64,000 bases of DNA from Lachnospiraceae bacterium (GTDB lineage Bacteria; Bacillota; Clostridia; Lachnospirales; Lachnospiraceae), in contig JAIEAP010000001.1 of the NCBI GenBank assembly GCA_029071325.1, positions 41,764 through 105,763 of the forward strand, given 5' to 3'. Positions 8,928-16,406 of the stretch are shown in pieces. Position 1 is the first letter of the stretch; every line of letters begins with the position of its first letter. Made by a program: the position numbers and the translations under genes. The notes below the pieces were generated by a model that was not told where the DNA came from, did no database searches, and saw only the letters and a list, made by a program, of their open reading frames with translations.

Positions 8928-9824
8928 TTATAGATGGAATTCTGCCAGCAGTTGCTCCTGATATTCCAGATCTTTTGCGGCTTTGACAATGTCGTCTGTC
9001 CGCCCGGCTTCCGCCAGCCGGATGGTCAGCTGATTCAGAAGATCACGTCCTTCCATGCGCCCTTCTATACGTCCTTCCTGACGTTCTTCTTTTCGTATCA
9101 TTTGTTCCCGTACATATGAATTCATATAGTTGATACCCACCTTTCTATTGAACTTCACCTGTGTAACAAGCTTATGAATGGAAGCGATATCTTGATTAGT
9201 CACGTTGGAAGCTGTTGTTTCTTCTATGTATTTTAGCATATCAATAAGCGTCTGACTAGAGTTTTCAGCGGTTCCTCTGGTATAAATAAAGATTTTCTGT
9301 GCACCGTCGTCATAAGGGACAGACGGATCCTCGACGCATTGATTGCGGATGGTATAGAGCATGCGTTTTTTCCCGAAGGGATCATAGGGGAGAATGGTGA
9401 TGATAACGACATTGGGAAGTTCGTTGTAAGAAGCGCCAGAGGAGAGCAGTTTTGTGTCCATAAGACCGTGATAATAACGTGTGCGCCGGGGAAGTGTATT
9501 TTTCTCATATGTGTTGTCTGGTTCGATGTCATAAATATCCGGGATGACTTCGGCGTCAATCTGATCAGCCAGGAGTTCATCGGATACATCTTCAATATAG
9601 GCATCCAGCCGGATGCCGTGTTTATCGGTGTCGATGCCGGGAATGCTTTTTTGCGGGATAACTTTAACCTTGCGGATGGTACGTCCCAGGATTGTGCCCA
9701 GAAGAATCCGGGCAAATTCTTCGCCGCCCTCGCCAGACAAAACCTCCTGGAACAGGAAGTCATCAATCAGGTTCAGTTCCTCTAATGTTCGTCTGTGTCG
9801 TTGTACTTTTTGGTTTTTTGTCAT
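8928..9824 (-). CDS. Rpn family PD-(D/E)XK nuclease, copy 1
   Basis: A 298-residue member of the Rpn (recombination-promoting nuclease / PDDEXK transposase-like, PF12784-type) family. The N-terminus reads LIDDFLFQEVL followed by ILLGTILGR, the usual opening of the family. The nuclease core includes GIRLDAYIED and DIEPD...RRTRYYHGLMD. The C-terminal tail has the EGR-rich stretch (QEGRIEGRMEGR) typical of these proteins, then a helical end. TTTCCTCCT on the plus strand is a good ribosome site before the start at 9824. A near-identical gene lies directly upstream on the same strand (9993-10865). The family is linked to recombination and, in some cases, phage defence; no specific role can be read here. 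Confidence 0.85.
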   Translation of the reverse strand: MTKNQKVQRHRRTLEELNLIDDFLFQEVLSGEGGEEFARILLGTILGRTIRKVKVIPQKSIPGIDTDKHGIRLDAYIEDVSDELLADQIDAEVIPDIYDIEPDNTYEKNTLPRRTRYYHGLMDTKLLSSGASYNELPNVVIITILPYDPFGKKRMLYTIRNQCVEDPSVPYDDGAQKIFIYTRGTAENSSQTLIDMLKYIEETTASNVTNQDIASIHKLVTQVKFNRKVGINYMNSYVREQMIRKEERQEGRIEGRMEGRDLLNQLTIRLAEAGRTDDIVKAAKDLEYQEQLLAEFHL

Positions 9825-9992
9825 AGGCAGATTTCCTCCTTAGAATTGTGATTGGAATCATAGAGTGTTATGAAATGTGATAGACGGCGGAATGCCGGAA
9901 CCTCGCAAGGAAGTATGACACTGCAGTTTGCGCAGTAAAAGATGGTGCGATGACATAGTTTGATGAAATGTTTTGTAAGTTTCATATTGCGT

Positions 9993-10865
9993 TTATAGAT
10001 GAAACTCTGCCAGCAGTTGTTCCTGATATTCTGGGTCTTTGGCTGCTCTGATAATGTCGTCTGTCCGCCCGGCTTCTGCCAGCCGGATGGTCAGCTGATT
10101 CAGAAGATCACGTTCTTCCGTACGTCCTTCTTTTCGTATCATTTGTTCCCGTACATATGAATTCATATAGTTGATCCCCACCTTTCTGTTGAACTTCACC
10201 TGTGTAACAAGCTTATGAATGGAAGCGATATCTTGATTAGTCACGTTGGAAGCTGTTGTTTCTTCTATGTATTTTAGCATATCAATAAGCGTCTGACTAG
10301 AGTTTTCAGCGGTTCCTCTGGTATAAATAAAGATTTTCTGTGCACCGTCGTCATAAGGGACAGACGGATCCTCGACGCATTGATTGCGGATGGTATAGAG
10401 CATGCGTTTTTTCCCGAAGGGATCATAGGGGAGAATGGTGATGATAACGACATTGGGAAGTTCGTTGTAAGAAGCGCCAGAGGAGAGCAGTTTTGTGTCC
10501 ATAAGACCGTGATAATAACGTGTGCGCCGGGGAAGTGTATTTTTCTCATATGTGTTGTCTGGTTCGATGTCATAAATATCCGGGATGACTTCGGCGTCAA
10601 TCTGATCAGCCAGGAGTTCATCGGATACATCCTCGATATAGGCGTCAAGCCGGATGCCATGTTTATCAGTGTCGATGCCGGGAATGCTTTTTTGCGGGAT
10701 AACTTTAACCTTGCGGATGGTACGCCCCAGGATTGTGCCCAGGAGAATCCGGGCAAATTCTTCGCCGCCCTCTCCAGACAAAACCTCCTGAAACAGGAAG
10801 TCGTCGATCAGGTTCAGTTCCTCTAATGTTCGTCTGTGCCGTTGCGTCTTTTGATTTTCTGTCAT
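9993..10865 (-). CDS. Rpn family PD-(D/E)XK nuclease, copy 2
   Basis: A 290-residue near-duplicate of the gene at 8928-9824. It is eight residues shorter because the EGR-rich stretch is reduced (RKEGRTEERD instead of the longer run). The duplicated unit includes the ribosome site and about 40 bases upstream (GGCAGATTTCCTCC, AATTGTGATTGGAATCAT), so each copy may have its own promoter. Bases 10189-10631 equal 9148-9590 without a difference, while both flanks differ at several per cent. That pattern suggests gene conversion rather than a simple recent duplication. Core motifs are intact in both copies. Confidence 0.85.
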   Translation of the reverse strand: MTENQKTQRHRRTLEELNLIDDFLFQEVLSGEGGEEFARILLGTILGRTIRKVKVIPQKSIPGIDTDKHGIRLDAYIEDVSDELLADQIDAEVIPDIYDIEPDNTYEKNTLPRRTRYYHGLMDTKLLSSGASYNELPNVVIITILPYDPFGKKRMLYTIRNQCVEDPSVPYDDGAQKIFIYTRGTAENSSQTLIDMLKYIEETTASNVTNQDIASIHKLVTQVKFNRKVGINYMNSYVREQMIRKEGRTEERDLLNQLTIRLAEAGRTDDIIRAAKDPEYQEQLLAEFHL

Positions 10866-11117
10866 AGGCAGATTTCCTCCTTAGAATTGTGATTGGAATC
10901 ATAGAATGTGATGGAATAGAAATGTGATAGCCGGCGGAATGCCGGATATGTGATAATGCAGATAATACTGTGGAAATGTATACAATGTCAGTATAGCGCG
11001 TATGGGCGGTGAAGACAAATGAAAAAAGTATAAACAAGACCAGTTTCTTTGCTGTTTGCAGAATTATTATATGATATAATAGCGTTAGACATTATATATA
11101 ATAAGGGGGGAAGTTCT

Positions 11118-12158
11118 ATGTCGAATCGGAATCATGAAGTTACAACCGTACAGCCGCTTTTAGACAAAAACGGAAATATCGCAGAACCGGGCTGGTCGAG
11201 AAAGCAGTTTCAGCGGTATTCGCGTGAGCAGATCAAAGCGCCGAAGTTTCGCATCAAGGAATGGGATTATTATCTGGTAGTCGGCGATAACTGTGCCGTT
11301 GCGTTTACGATTTCGGATGATGGCTATGTTGGGCTGCAGTCTGTGTCGCTTCTGGATTTTTCGGAAAAGCCATGGGAGCATACCGAGACAATCTTAGATG
11401 CATTTCCCATGGGAAAATTAAAGCTTCCGACCAATTCGTCCCAGGGTGATATTGTTTATGAAAATAAAAACCTGCATCTGAAATATTTGATGGAAAAGCG
11501 GAAGGATATCCCGGTAAGACACATTGTCTGTGAGTTTGAGAAATTTTATCAGGAAAAACCATTTTCCTGTGATATCATATTAATGCAGCCAGAGATGGAT
11601 ACGATGGTGATCGCAACGCCATGGGAGAAAAAAGGGCGTTTTTATTATAACCAGAAAGTCAACTGTATGCGTGCCAGCGGCTGGGCAAAGTATAATGGAA
11701 AAACTTATCGGTTTGAACCGGAGAGACATTTTGGAACACTCGACTGGGGCAGAGGCGTGTGGACATATGACAACACCTGGTACTGGGGTTCCGGAAACTG
11801 CGATGTAAACGGTCATGCGTTTGGCTTCAATATTGGATATGGCTTTGGAAATACAAAGGCAGCGTCTGAGAATGTGCTTTTCTACGATGGAGCGGCGCAC
11901 AAAATCGATGATGTTACATTTTGTATTCCGGAAGATGATTATTGCAAACCGTGGAAATTTACATCCAGCGATGGACGCTTTGAGATGGACTTTGCACCGA
12001 TTTTAGATAGGTCGGCGTGCCTGGATTATAAACTGATTGTGTCAGACCAGCATCAGGTGTTTGGGAAAATGAGCGGAACAGCAATATTGGACGATGGAAC
12101 AAAGCTGCAGATCCAGAACGTGCTCTGTTTTGCGGAGAAAGTACATAATCGATATTAG
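11118..12158 (+). CDS. DUF2804 family protein
   Basis: A 346-residue protein resembling the DUF2804 family, whose members are found in bacteria and fungi and have no settled function. Visible features are the N-terminal LLDKNGNIAEPGWSRK and the conserved central block GTLDWGRGVWTY...WYWGSG (residues about 205-230), rich in Trp and Gly, then GFNIGYGFG. No signal peptide or membrane span is seen, so it is probably cytosolic. The frame is open from 11049, but AAGGGGGGAAG places the start at ATG 11118. A TATAAT at 11075-11080 upstream could be its -10 element, though no good -35 stands 17 bases before it. It lies between the Rpn pair and the PHP phosphatase with no clear functional link. Confidence 0.8.
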   Translation: MSNRNHEVTTVQPLLDKNGNIAEPGWSRKQFQRYSREQIKAPKFRIKEWDYYLVVGDNCAVAFTISDDGYVGLQSVSLLDFSEKPWEHTETILDAFPMGKLKLPTNSSQGDIVYENKNLHLKYLMEKRKDIPVRHIVCEFEKFYQEKPFSCDIILMQPEMDTMVIATPWEKKGRFYYNQKVNCMRASGWAKYNGKTYRFEPERHFGTLDWGRGVWTYDNTWYWGSGNCDVNGHAFGFNIGYGFGNTKAASENVLFYDGAAHKIDDVTFCIPEDDYCKPWKFTSSDGRFEMDFAPILDRSACLDYKLIVSDQHQVFGKMSGTAILDDGTKLQIQNVLCFAEKVHNRY

Positions 12159-12218
12159 TACAGCCCAGGTTTTACAAATGACAACGAAATCAGAAACTGA
12201 GAAGAAAGAAGGAAGATC

Positions 12219-13010
12219 ATGAAAAGTAATTTTCATACGCATGTGCAACGCTGTAAACATGCAGAAGGAAGCGAGGAAGATTACATAAAGGAAGCCCTGG
12301 CAAAGGGGCTTTCCCAGCTTGGCTTTTCCGATCACGCGCCCTATCCGGATGTGGATTTTGGGTATCGGATGCTTTATGAAGAGTTGGCGGATTATCTGGA
12401 AACGGTAGATAGGATGCGGGAAAAATATCAGGACAAACTCGTCATCTGGAAGGGGCTGGAGATTGAGTATCTGCCCCGGTATCGTGATTATTATGAAGAA
12501 TTGCTGTCAAAGCAGAAGGTGGATTATTTATTGCTGGGGGAACATTTTTATATCAATGCGGAAGGAAAGCAGACAGGTACTTATGAGATATCTTCTACTC
12601 AGGAATATATTGCTTATGCGAAAGCCATAGCGGAAGGAATGCGTACCGGACTGTTTCGGGCGGTTGCGCATCCGGATCTGTATATGCTCAACCATTTTGC
12701 GTGGAACGAGGATTGCAGGAGGGCGGCAGATCTGATTATTGACACTGCAGTTGCTACCGGCACGATTCTGGAATACAACGCCAACGGTTTCCGCCGGGCG
12801 CAGGAGAGTTATCCGGAGGGGCTGCGCCATCCCTACCCATACGATGGATTCTGGCAGATGGCAGCTCAGGCGCCCGTTCAGGTGATGGTCGGTTCTGACT
12901 GCCATGCACCTCATATTCTGTGGGATGAGGCGGTGGAGTTGTCATACAGAAAGCTGCAGGAGCTTGGGATAGAGTCGGTCCGGGAATTGTTCCCATCCGG
13001 TGACCGGTGA
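12219..13010 (+). CDS. PHP-family histidinol-phosphatase
   Basis: A metal-dependent phosphatase of the PHP fold, 263 residues, resembling HisJ/HisK enzymes that dephosphorylate L-histidinol phosphate. The first metal motif is NFHTH at residues 3-7, with GFSDHAP near residue 35, an internal GLEIEYL (near 75), LGEHF (near 107), AHPD (near 147) and the terminal GSDCHAP (near 228). AAGAAGGAAG gives the ribosome site for ATG 12219. It is far from the hisC in this window (46.4 kb) and not in a his operon, so histidinol phosphate is the family's usual substrate but not proven here. It follows the DUF2804 gene by 60 bases. Confidence 0.85.
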   Translation: MKSNFHTHVQRCKHAEGSEEDYIKEALAKGLSQLGFSDHAPYPDVDFGYRMLYEELADYLETVDRMREKYQDKLVIWKGLEIEYLPRYRDYYEELLSKQKVDYLLLGEHFYINAEGKQTGTYEISSTQEYIAYAKAIAEGMRTGLFRAVAHPDLYMLNHFAWNEDCRRAADLIIDTAVATGTILEYNANGFRRAQESYPEGLRHPYPYDGFWQMAAQAPVQVMVGSDCHAPHILWDEAVELSYRKLQELGIESVRELFPSGDR

Positions 13011-13045
13011 CGCGCATGGTTGTGTAAATACAGCCGTATGATTTC

Positions 13046-13074
13046 TTGCCTTGCAGATCGGGTTGTAGTATAAT
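13046..13074 (+). promoter_or_regulatory. Sigma-A-like promoter of the alcohol dehydrogenase gene
   Basis: TTGCCT (13046-13051), a 17-base spacer and TATAAT (13069-13074), about 37 bases before the ATG at 13111. Confidence 0.7.
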
Positions 13075-13110
13075 CAAGGACAGAATAGAAAGGATGGGAG
13101 GTTTTTATTG

Positions 13111-14328
13111 ATGCAAAGATTTACATTACCCCGTGACCTGTATCACGGAGAGGGGGCTCTGGAGGCATTAAAGAGTTTTCAGGGGAAAAGAGCGATAATC
13201 TGTGTGGGAGGCGGTTCCATGAAAAAGTTCGGTTTCCTGGAGAAGGCACAGAATTATCTGAAGGAAGCCGGCATGGAGGTGGAACTGTTTGAAGGCATTG
13301 AACCGGATCCCTCGGTGGAGACCGTGATGAGGGGAGCAGAGGTCATGCAAAAATTCCAGCCGGACTGGATTGTGGCTATGGGAGGAGGTTCACCCATCGA
13401 CGCTGCCAAAGCAATGTGGATTAAGTATGAGTACCCGGATGTGACCTTTGAGGATATGTGCAAGGTATTCGGACTTCCGAAGTTAAGACGCAAGGCTCGT
13501 TTTTGCGCGATCTCTTCTACTTCAGGAACAGCCACCGAGGTGACGGCGTTTTCGATTATTACCGACTATGATAAGGGAATCAAATATCCAATTGCAGATT
13601 TTGAAATTACTCCCGATGTAGCTATTGTGGACCCGGAACTGGCGGAGAGTATGCCGCAGAAGCTGGTGGCGCATACTGGAATGGATGCTATTACACATGC
13701 GGTTGAGGCATATGTATCTACAGCAAACTGTGATTACACAGACCCCTTAGCACTGCACGCTATCAAAATGATCCAGAATGATCTGGTGGATTCCTATCAT
13801 GGTGATATGGAGAAAAGACATACTATGCATAATGCACAGTGTCTGGCGGGAATGGCATTTTCCAATGCGCTCTTGGGAATCGTACACTCTATGGCGCATA
13901 AGACAGGTGCGGCTTTCGCTGACAAGGGCGCGCATATTATTCACGGGGCAGCTAATGCTATGTATCTGCCCAAAGTCATTGCTTTTAATGCCAAGGATGA
14001 GACAGCGCTCAAACGTTACGGCGACATTGCAGACTTTATGAATCTGGGAGGCAATACACCGGAAGAGAAGGTTGAGCTTCTGATTCAGCATCTGCGGCAT
14101 ATGAATGATGAGCTGAATATTCCGCACTGCATCAAGAACTATGGGGCGGATAGCTATCCTACGGAGCAGGGCTTCGTATCAGAGGAAGTGTTCTTAGAGC
14201 GGTTGCCGGAGATTGCGGCTAACGCTCTGCTGGATGCCTGCACTGGCTCTAATCCGCGCCAGCCCAGTCAGGAAGAGATGGAAAAGCTGCTGAAATGCTG
14301 CTATTATGATACTGAGGTAGATTTTTAA
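13111..14328 (+). CDS. Iron-containing alcohol dehydrogenase
   Basis: A group III, iron-dependent NAD(P)H alcohol dehydrogenase of 405 residues, likely reducing aldehydes during fermentation. The nucleotide loop is MGGGSPIDAAKA (near residue 92) and ISSTSGTATE follows (near 135). Iron ligands are expected in MDAITHAVEAY (Asp and His, near 195), GIVHSMAHK (near 260) and GAHIIHGAANA (near 275). The start could be TTG 13108 or ATG 13111; the ATG is more likely after GGGAGG. The gene has its own promoter and is not in an obvious operon. The substrate cannot be told from sequence; butanol or propanediol dehydrogenase-like activity is possible. Confidence 0.9.
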   Translation: MQRFTLPRDLYHGEGALEALKSFQGKRAIICVGGGSMKKFGFLEKAQNYLKEAGMEVELFEGIEPDPSVETVMRGAEVMQKFQPDWIVAMGGGSPIDAAKAMWIKYEYPDVTFEDMCKVFGLPKLRRKARFCAISSTSGTATEVTAFSIITDYDKGIKYPIADFEITPDVAIVDPELAESMPQKLVAHTGMDAITHAVEAYVSTANCDYTDPLALHAIKMIQNDLVDSYHGDMEKRHTMHNAQCLAGMAFSNALLGIVHSMAHKTGAAFADKGAHIIHGAANAMYLPKVIAFNAKDETALKRYGDIADFMNLGGNTPEEKVELLIQHLRHMNDELNIPHCIKNYGADSYPTEQGFVSEEVFLERLPEIAANALLDACTGSNPRQPSQEEMEKLLKCCYYDTEVDF

Positions 14329-14354
14329 CAGAAATAAGACATGTGTACAATACA

Positions 14355-14519
14355 TTAAGCATCTATACATACAGATTGATGTGCTAATAAGGATTCAATC
14401 ATTTCCCCAAGAGCAGATAGATCAGCAGACAGAACTTCCAGGTCTTGCGCATCAAGACATTCTGCAAGCTGGCAGGCTATGGTTGATAGAAAATAGAGAT
14501 TTGTACAGTTATTTTTCAT
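14355..14519 (-). CDS. Small protein of 54 residues, possibly DUF6774-like
   Basis: An open frame on the minus strand in the gap after the alcohol dehydrogenase. It starts with ATG at 14519, has TAGGACTG seven bases upstream as a fair ribosome site, and ends TAA at 14355. The protein has the pattern STIACQLAECLD then LEVLSADLSALGEMIESLLA. This resembles small Lachnospiraceae proteins of the DUF6774 type, which share a C-x-L-x(n)-L-x(2)-L-x-A-x-L-x(2)-L-G layout; the name is from memory and not checked. It probably forms two amphipathic helices. No function is known to me. Confidence 0.55.
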   Translation of the reverse strand: MKNNCTNLYFLSTIACQLAECLDAQDLEVLSADLSALGEMIESLLAHQSVCIDA

Positions 14520-14581
14520 GATCAGTCCTACCGGTAGATTTCTATATTATATGCGATAGTTTACTTGATGTGAATATGAAC

Positions 14582-14615
14582 AAAGGCGTTCTGCAAAAAA
14601 GCAGAGCGCCTTTTT
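14582..14615 (+). terminator. Intrinsic terminator
   Basis: AAAGGCG..CTGC, loop AAAAAA, GCAG..CGCCTTT then T-run. It lies 254 bases after the alcohol dehydrogenase stop, just before the group II intron scrap, so it may end that transcript or be left from a lost gene. Confidence 0.7.
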
Positions 14616-14619
14616 ACTG

Positions 14620-14727
14620 TGCGTCTAGCGGTACACGTTTCCAACGGATGCAAGTCCCGAATCCGCCTGGTAGTGGAAAGGATATAGCAGAAGGCAAGGG
14701 TGTCCGCTGTGAGGTGGAATCTGAAGG
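14620..14727 (+). mobile_element. Group II intron remnant (5' domain I fragment)
   Basis: The stretch containing GGTACACG, CAACGGATGCAAGTCC, AATCCGCC, AGCAGAAGGCAAGGG and GAGGTGGAATCTGAAGG follows the typical order of the 5' part of bacterial group II introns. It breaks off after CTGAAGG, where intact introns continue with the rest of domain I and a reverse transcriptase gene. No reverse transcriptase or domain V is visible. The frame at 14570-14788 through this stretch is therefore not a real gene. Confidence 0.6.
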
Positions 14728-14764
14728 TGTTTTTTTCGCGTCCTGCTGTCTATTATGGGTTATG
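14721..14764 (+). repeat. Imperfect direct repeat, left copy
   Basis: CTGAAGGTG, T-run, CG, then GTCCTGCTGTCT and TTATGG recur at 15453-15496 with four or five differences. The two copies bracket the toxin-antitoxin pair. Confidence 0.65.
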
Positions 14765-14832
14765 GTTAAAAATGTCACAGACAATTAAGAAAATTGTTAT
14801 TTTTATTTGTTATACGCATATAATAAAAGCAC

Positions 14833-14881
14833 TTGACGTACAGAAAGTTGTACATTAAAATGTAAGTACAGAAAATTGTAC
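14833..14881 (+). promoter_or_regulatory. Promoter and paired operators of the yefM/yoeB-type module
   Basis: TTGACG (14833-14838), 17-base spacer and TAAAAT (14856-14861). Two near-identical palindromic boxes, GTACAGAAAGTTGTAC (14838-14853) and GTACAGAAAATTGTAC (14866-14881), overlap the spacer and follow the -10. Paired TGTAC-type boxes are the known binding pattern of YefM-YoeB autorepression. Confidence 0.75.
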
Positions 14882-14901
14882 GTTGTGAAGGGGGCGATTA
14901 T

Positions 14902-15168
14902 ATGTTAGCAGTTAATTATACAAATCTCCGGGATAATATGAAAAGTTATATGGATAAGGTGACAGATGACTACGAAACAATGATAGTTACCAGAAAAGAT
15001 AACAAAAATGTAGTGATGTTGTCTGAAGAATCCTATAATAATCTGATGGAAAATATTCATGTGATGGGAAACAAGAATAATTATGATTGGCTGATGAAAG
15101 GTAAAGCACAGTTAGAGAATGGTCAATATGCTGTCCGTGAGCTGCTTGAGGTAGAAGATAATGAATAA
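14902..15168 (+). CDS. Phd/YefM family antitoxin
   Basis: An 88-residue antitoxin that binds the following toxin and represses the operon. The N-terminus (VNYTNLRDNMKSYMDKV) has the Phd/YefM fold pattern, with VTRKDNKNVVMLSEESYNNLMEN as its strand and helix. The C-terminal 30 residues are acidic (ELLEVEDNE), as expected for the disordered toxin-neutralising tail. GAAGGGGGCG precedes the ATG. Its stop overlaps the toxin start by eight bases, giving coupled translation. The promoter just upstream has two palindromic boxes fitting autorepression. Confidence 0.9.
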   Translation: MLAVNYTNLRDNMKSYMDKVTDDYETMIVTRKDNKNVVMLSEESYNNLMENIHVMGNKNNYDWLMKGKAQLENGQYAVRELLEVEDNE

Positions 15169-15415
15169 AGTATTCACAGATACCGGTTGGGAAGATTATT
15201 TATATTGGCAGACGGAAGACCGTAAAACACTGAAAAAGATCAATCAGTTAATCCATGATATTGCTCGAAATGGCAATGAGGGCATAGGCAAACCAGAACC
15301 ATTGACCGGAAACTTATCAGGATTCTGGAGCAGGCGTATAAATGATAAGGACAGGCTGATATATAAAATAGATGAAAATAATGTATATATTTTAGCTTGC
15401 AGATATCATTATTAG
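15161..15415 (+). CDS. YoeB/Txe family toxin (ribosome-dependent mRNA interferase)
   Basis: An 84-residue RelE-superfamily toxin that cuts mRNA in the ribosomal A site. The YoeB pattern is complete: WEDYLYWQTEDRKTLKKIN near residue 9, GKPEPLTGNLSGFWSRRI near 45, and the C-terminal ending ACRYHY with the catalytic His and Tyr. The gene overlaps the antitoxin gene by eight bases. A terminator follows directly (15426-15469). The pair looks intact and functional, and sits among mobile-element debris. Confidence 0.92.
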   Translation: MNKVFTDTGWEDYLYWQTEDRKTLKKINQLIHDIARNGNEGIGKPEPLTGNLSGFWSRRINDKDRLIYKIDENNVYILACRYHY

Positions 15416-15425
15416 GAGTGTGGTT

Positions 15426-15469
15426 AAAGCACCGGCGGAAGAAATCAATCTTCTGAAGGTGCTTTTTTC
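15426..15469 (+). terminator. Intrinsic terminator of the toxin-antitoxin operon
   Basis: AAAGCACC (15426-15433) pairs with GGTGCTTT (15459-15466), with inner GAAGA/TCTTC pairing and a T-run. Its right arm is part of the direct repeat shared with 14721-14764. Confidence 0.8.
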
Positions 15470-15496
15470 GAGTCCTGCTGTCTGTTATGGATTTTG
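15453..15496 (+). repeat. Imperfect direct repeat, right copy
   Basis: Partner of 14721-14764; see that entry. The copies are 732 bases apart. Confidence 0.65.
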
Positions 15497-15519
15497 GTGT
15501 AGGTTTTATGATTTGTAAG

Positions 15520-15561
15520 TTGAAAGAGAAGAAATTTGGTGATATACTGAGAAAGTATATC
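15520..15561 (+). promoter_or_regulatory. Promoter with palindrome at the -10, upstream of pyrE
   Basis: TTGAAA (15520-15525), 17-base spacer and TATACT (15543-15548). The -10 lies in the palindrome GATATACT-gagaa-AGTATATC (15541-15561), a possible operator. It would drive the integrase scrap at 15605 and pyrE. Confidence 0.6.
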
Positions 15562-15604
15562 TATGCTTACTTTTTTTGATTGTTGCACAAATCAGAAAGG
15601 ATTC

Positions 15605-15715
15605 ATGGATATGGGTAAATCATTAAATGGTATAGAACTGAGGTATAAAAAAGAAACACAGATGCCTCGAAAACTGCTCAAAATAAGGAGAAACAGAAAA
15701 AATGGAACAATATAA
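15605..15715 (+). pseudogene. N-terminal remnant of a tyrosine integrase
   Basis: ATG with AAAGG upstream opens 36 codons that read MGKSLNGIEL from the third codon, close to the N-terminus of Tn916/Tn1549-type integrases, which begin with MGKSLxGxEL. The reading then leaves that pattern and stops at 15713-15715, overlapping the start of pyrE. I infer a relic of a departed conjugative element; the match is only about 10 residues, so this is tentative. Confidence 0.45.
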
Positions 15716-16379
15716 ACAGGAATTTATAGAGTTTATGGTGGAATGCGAAGTATTGAAGTTTGGTGAGTTCACGCTGAAAAGCGGCAGAAAGTCACCGTTT
15801 TTCATGAATGCAGGAGCGTATGTGACAGGTTCACAGCTGGCGCGTCTGGGAGAATATTATGCCAGGGCGATCTATGAGCATTACGGCGCGGATTTCGATG
15901 TGCTGTTTGGGCCTGCATATAAGGGGATTCCCCTGTCTGTGGCAACCTCTATTGCGTTCAGCAGACTTTATGGTAAGGAAATCCGCTACTGCTCGAACCG
16001 TAAGGAGGCAAAGGATCACGGCGATACCGGAATTCTCCTGGGAAGTAAATTAAAGGACGGCGACCGGGTGGTGATGATCGAGGATGTGACTACCTCCGGT
16101 AAGTCCATTCAGGAAACCTTCCCCATTGTGAAGGGACAGGCAGATGTGGAAATACTGGGACTCATGGTATCCTTAAACCGTATGGAGCGCGGGCTGGACA
16201 CACAGAAGAGCGCTTTGGAGGAAATCCGTGAGAAGTATGGTTTTCCGGCTCAAGCCATTGTCAGTATGGCGGATGTGGTGGAACACTTATATAATCGCCC
16301 GTGTCAGGGAAAGATTGTGATAGACGATGCCATGAAGGCGGCGATCGATCAATATTATGAACAGTATGGAGCACAGTAA
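15702..16379 (+). CDS. pyrE: Orotate phosphoribosyltransferase
   Basis: Makes OMP from orotate and PRPP. It has 225 residues. The PRPP-binding signature is VVMIEDVTTSGKS (near residue 125), with the flexible catalytic loop around NRKEAKDHGD (near 103) and the N-terminal FTLKSGRKSPFFMNAG (near 24). AATAAGGAG stands before ATG 15702. The other pyr genes of the window end at 3791, so pyrE is cut off from its operon by about 12 kb of accessory DNA and must use another promoter (15520-15548 is a candidate). It leads a run of four closely packed genes. Confidence 0.95.
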   Translation: MEQYKQEFIEFMVECEVLKFGEFTLKSGRKSPFFMNAGAYVTGSQLARLGEYYARAIYEHYGADFDVLFGPAYKGIPLSVATSIAFSRLYGKEIRYCSNRKEAKDHGDTGILLGSKLKDGDRVVMIEDVTTSGKSIQETFPIVKGQADVEILGLMVSLNRMERGLDTQKSALEEIREKYGFPAQAIVSMADVVEHLYNRPCQGKIVIDDAMKAAIDQYYEQYGAQ

Positions 16380-16406
16380 ACCACAGCATCAATAAGGAGA
16401 TTGAAG

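Larger units (their letters stand above)
8928..10906 (-). repeat. Tandem duplication of the Rpn gene unit, period 1041 bp
   Basis: Two head-to-tail units with a 1041-bp offset at their 5' ends, extending past each start codon into the upstream region. The central 443 bp (9148-9590 and 10189-10631) are identical; the remainder is diverged. Confidence 0.85.

Noticed and set aside
14570..14788. A 72-codon open frame
   Set aside because: It runs through the terminator and the group II intron scrap and has no protein-like pattern.
4128..15700. A prophage or intact integrative element
   Set aside because: No phage structural, relaxase or intact integrase genes are present; only scraps remain.
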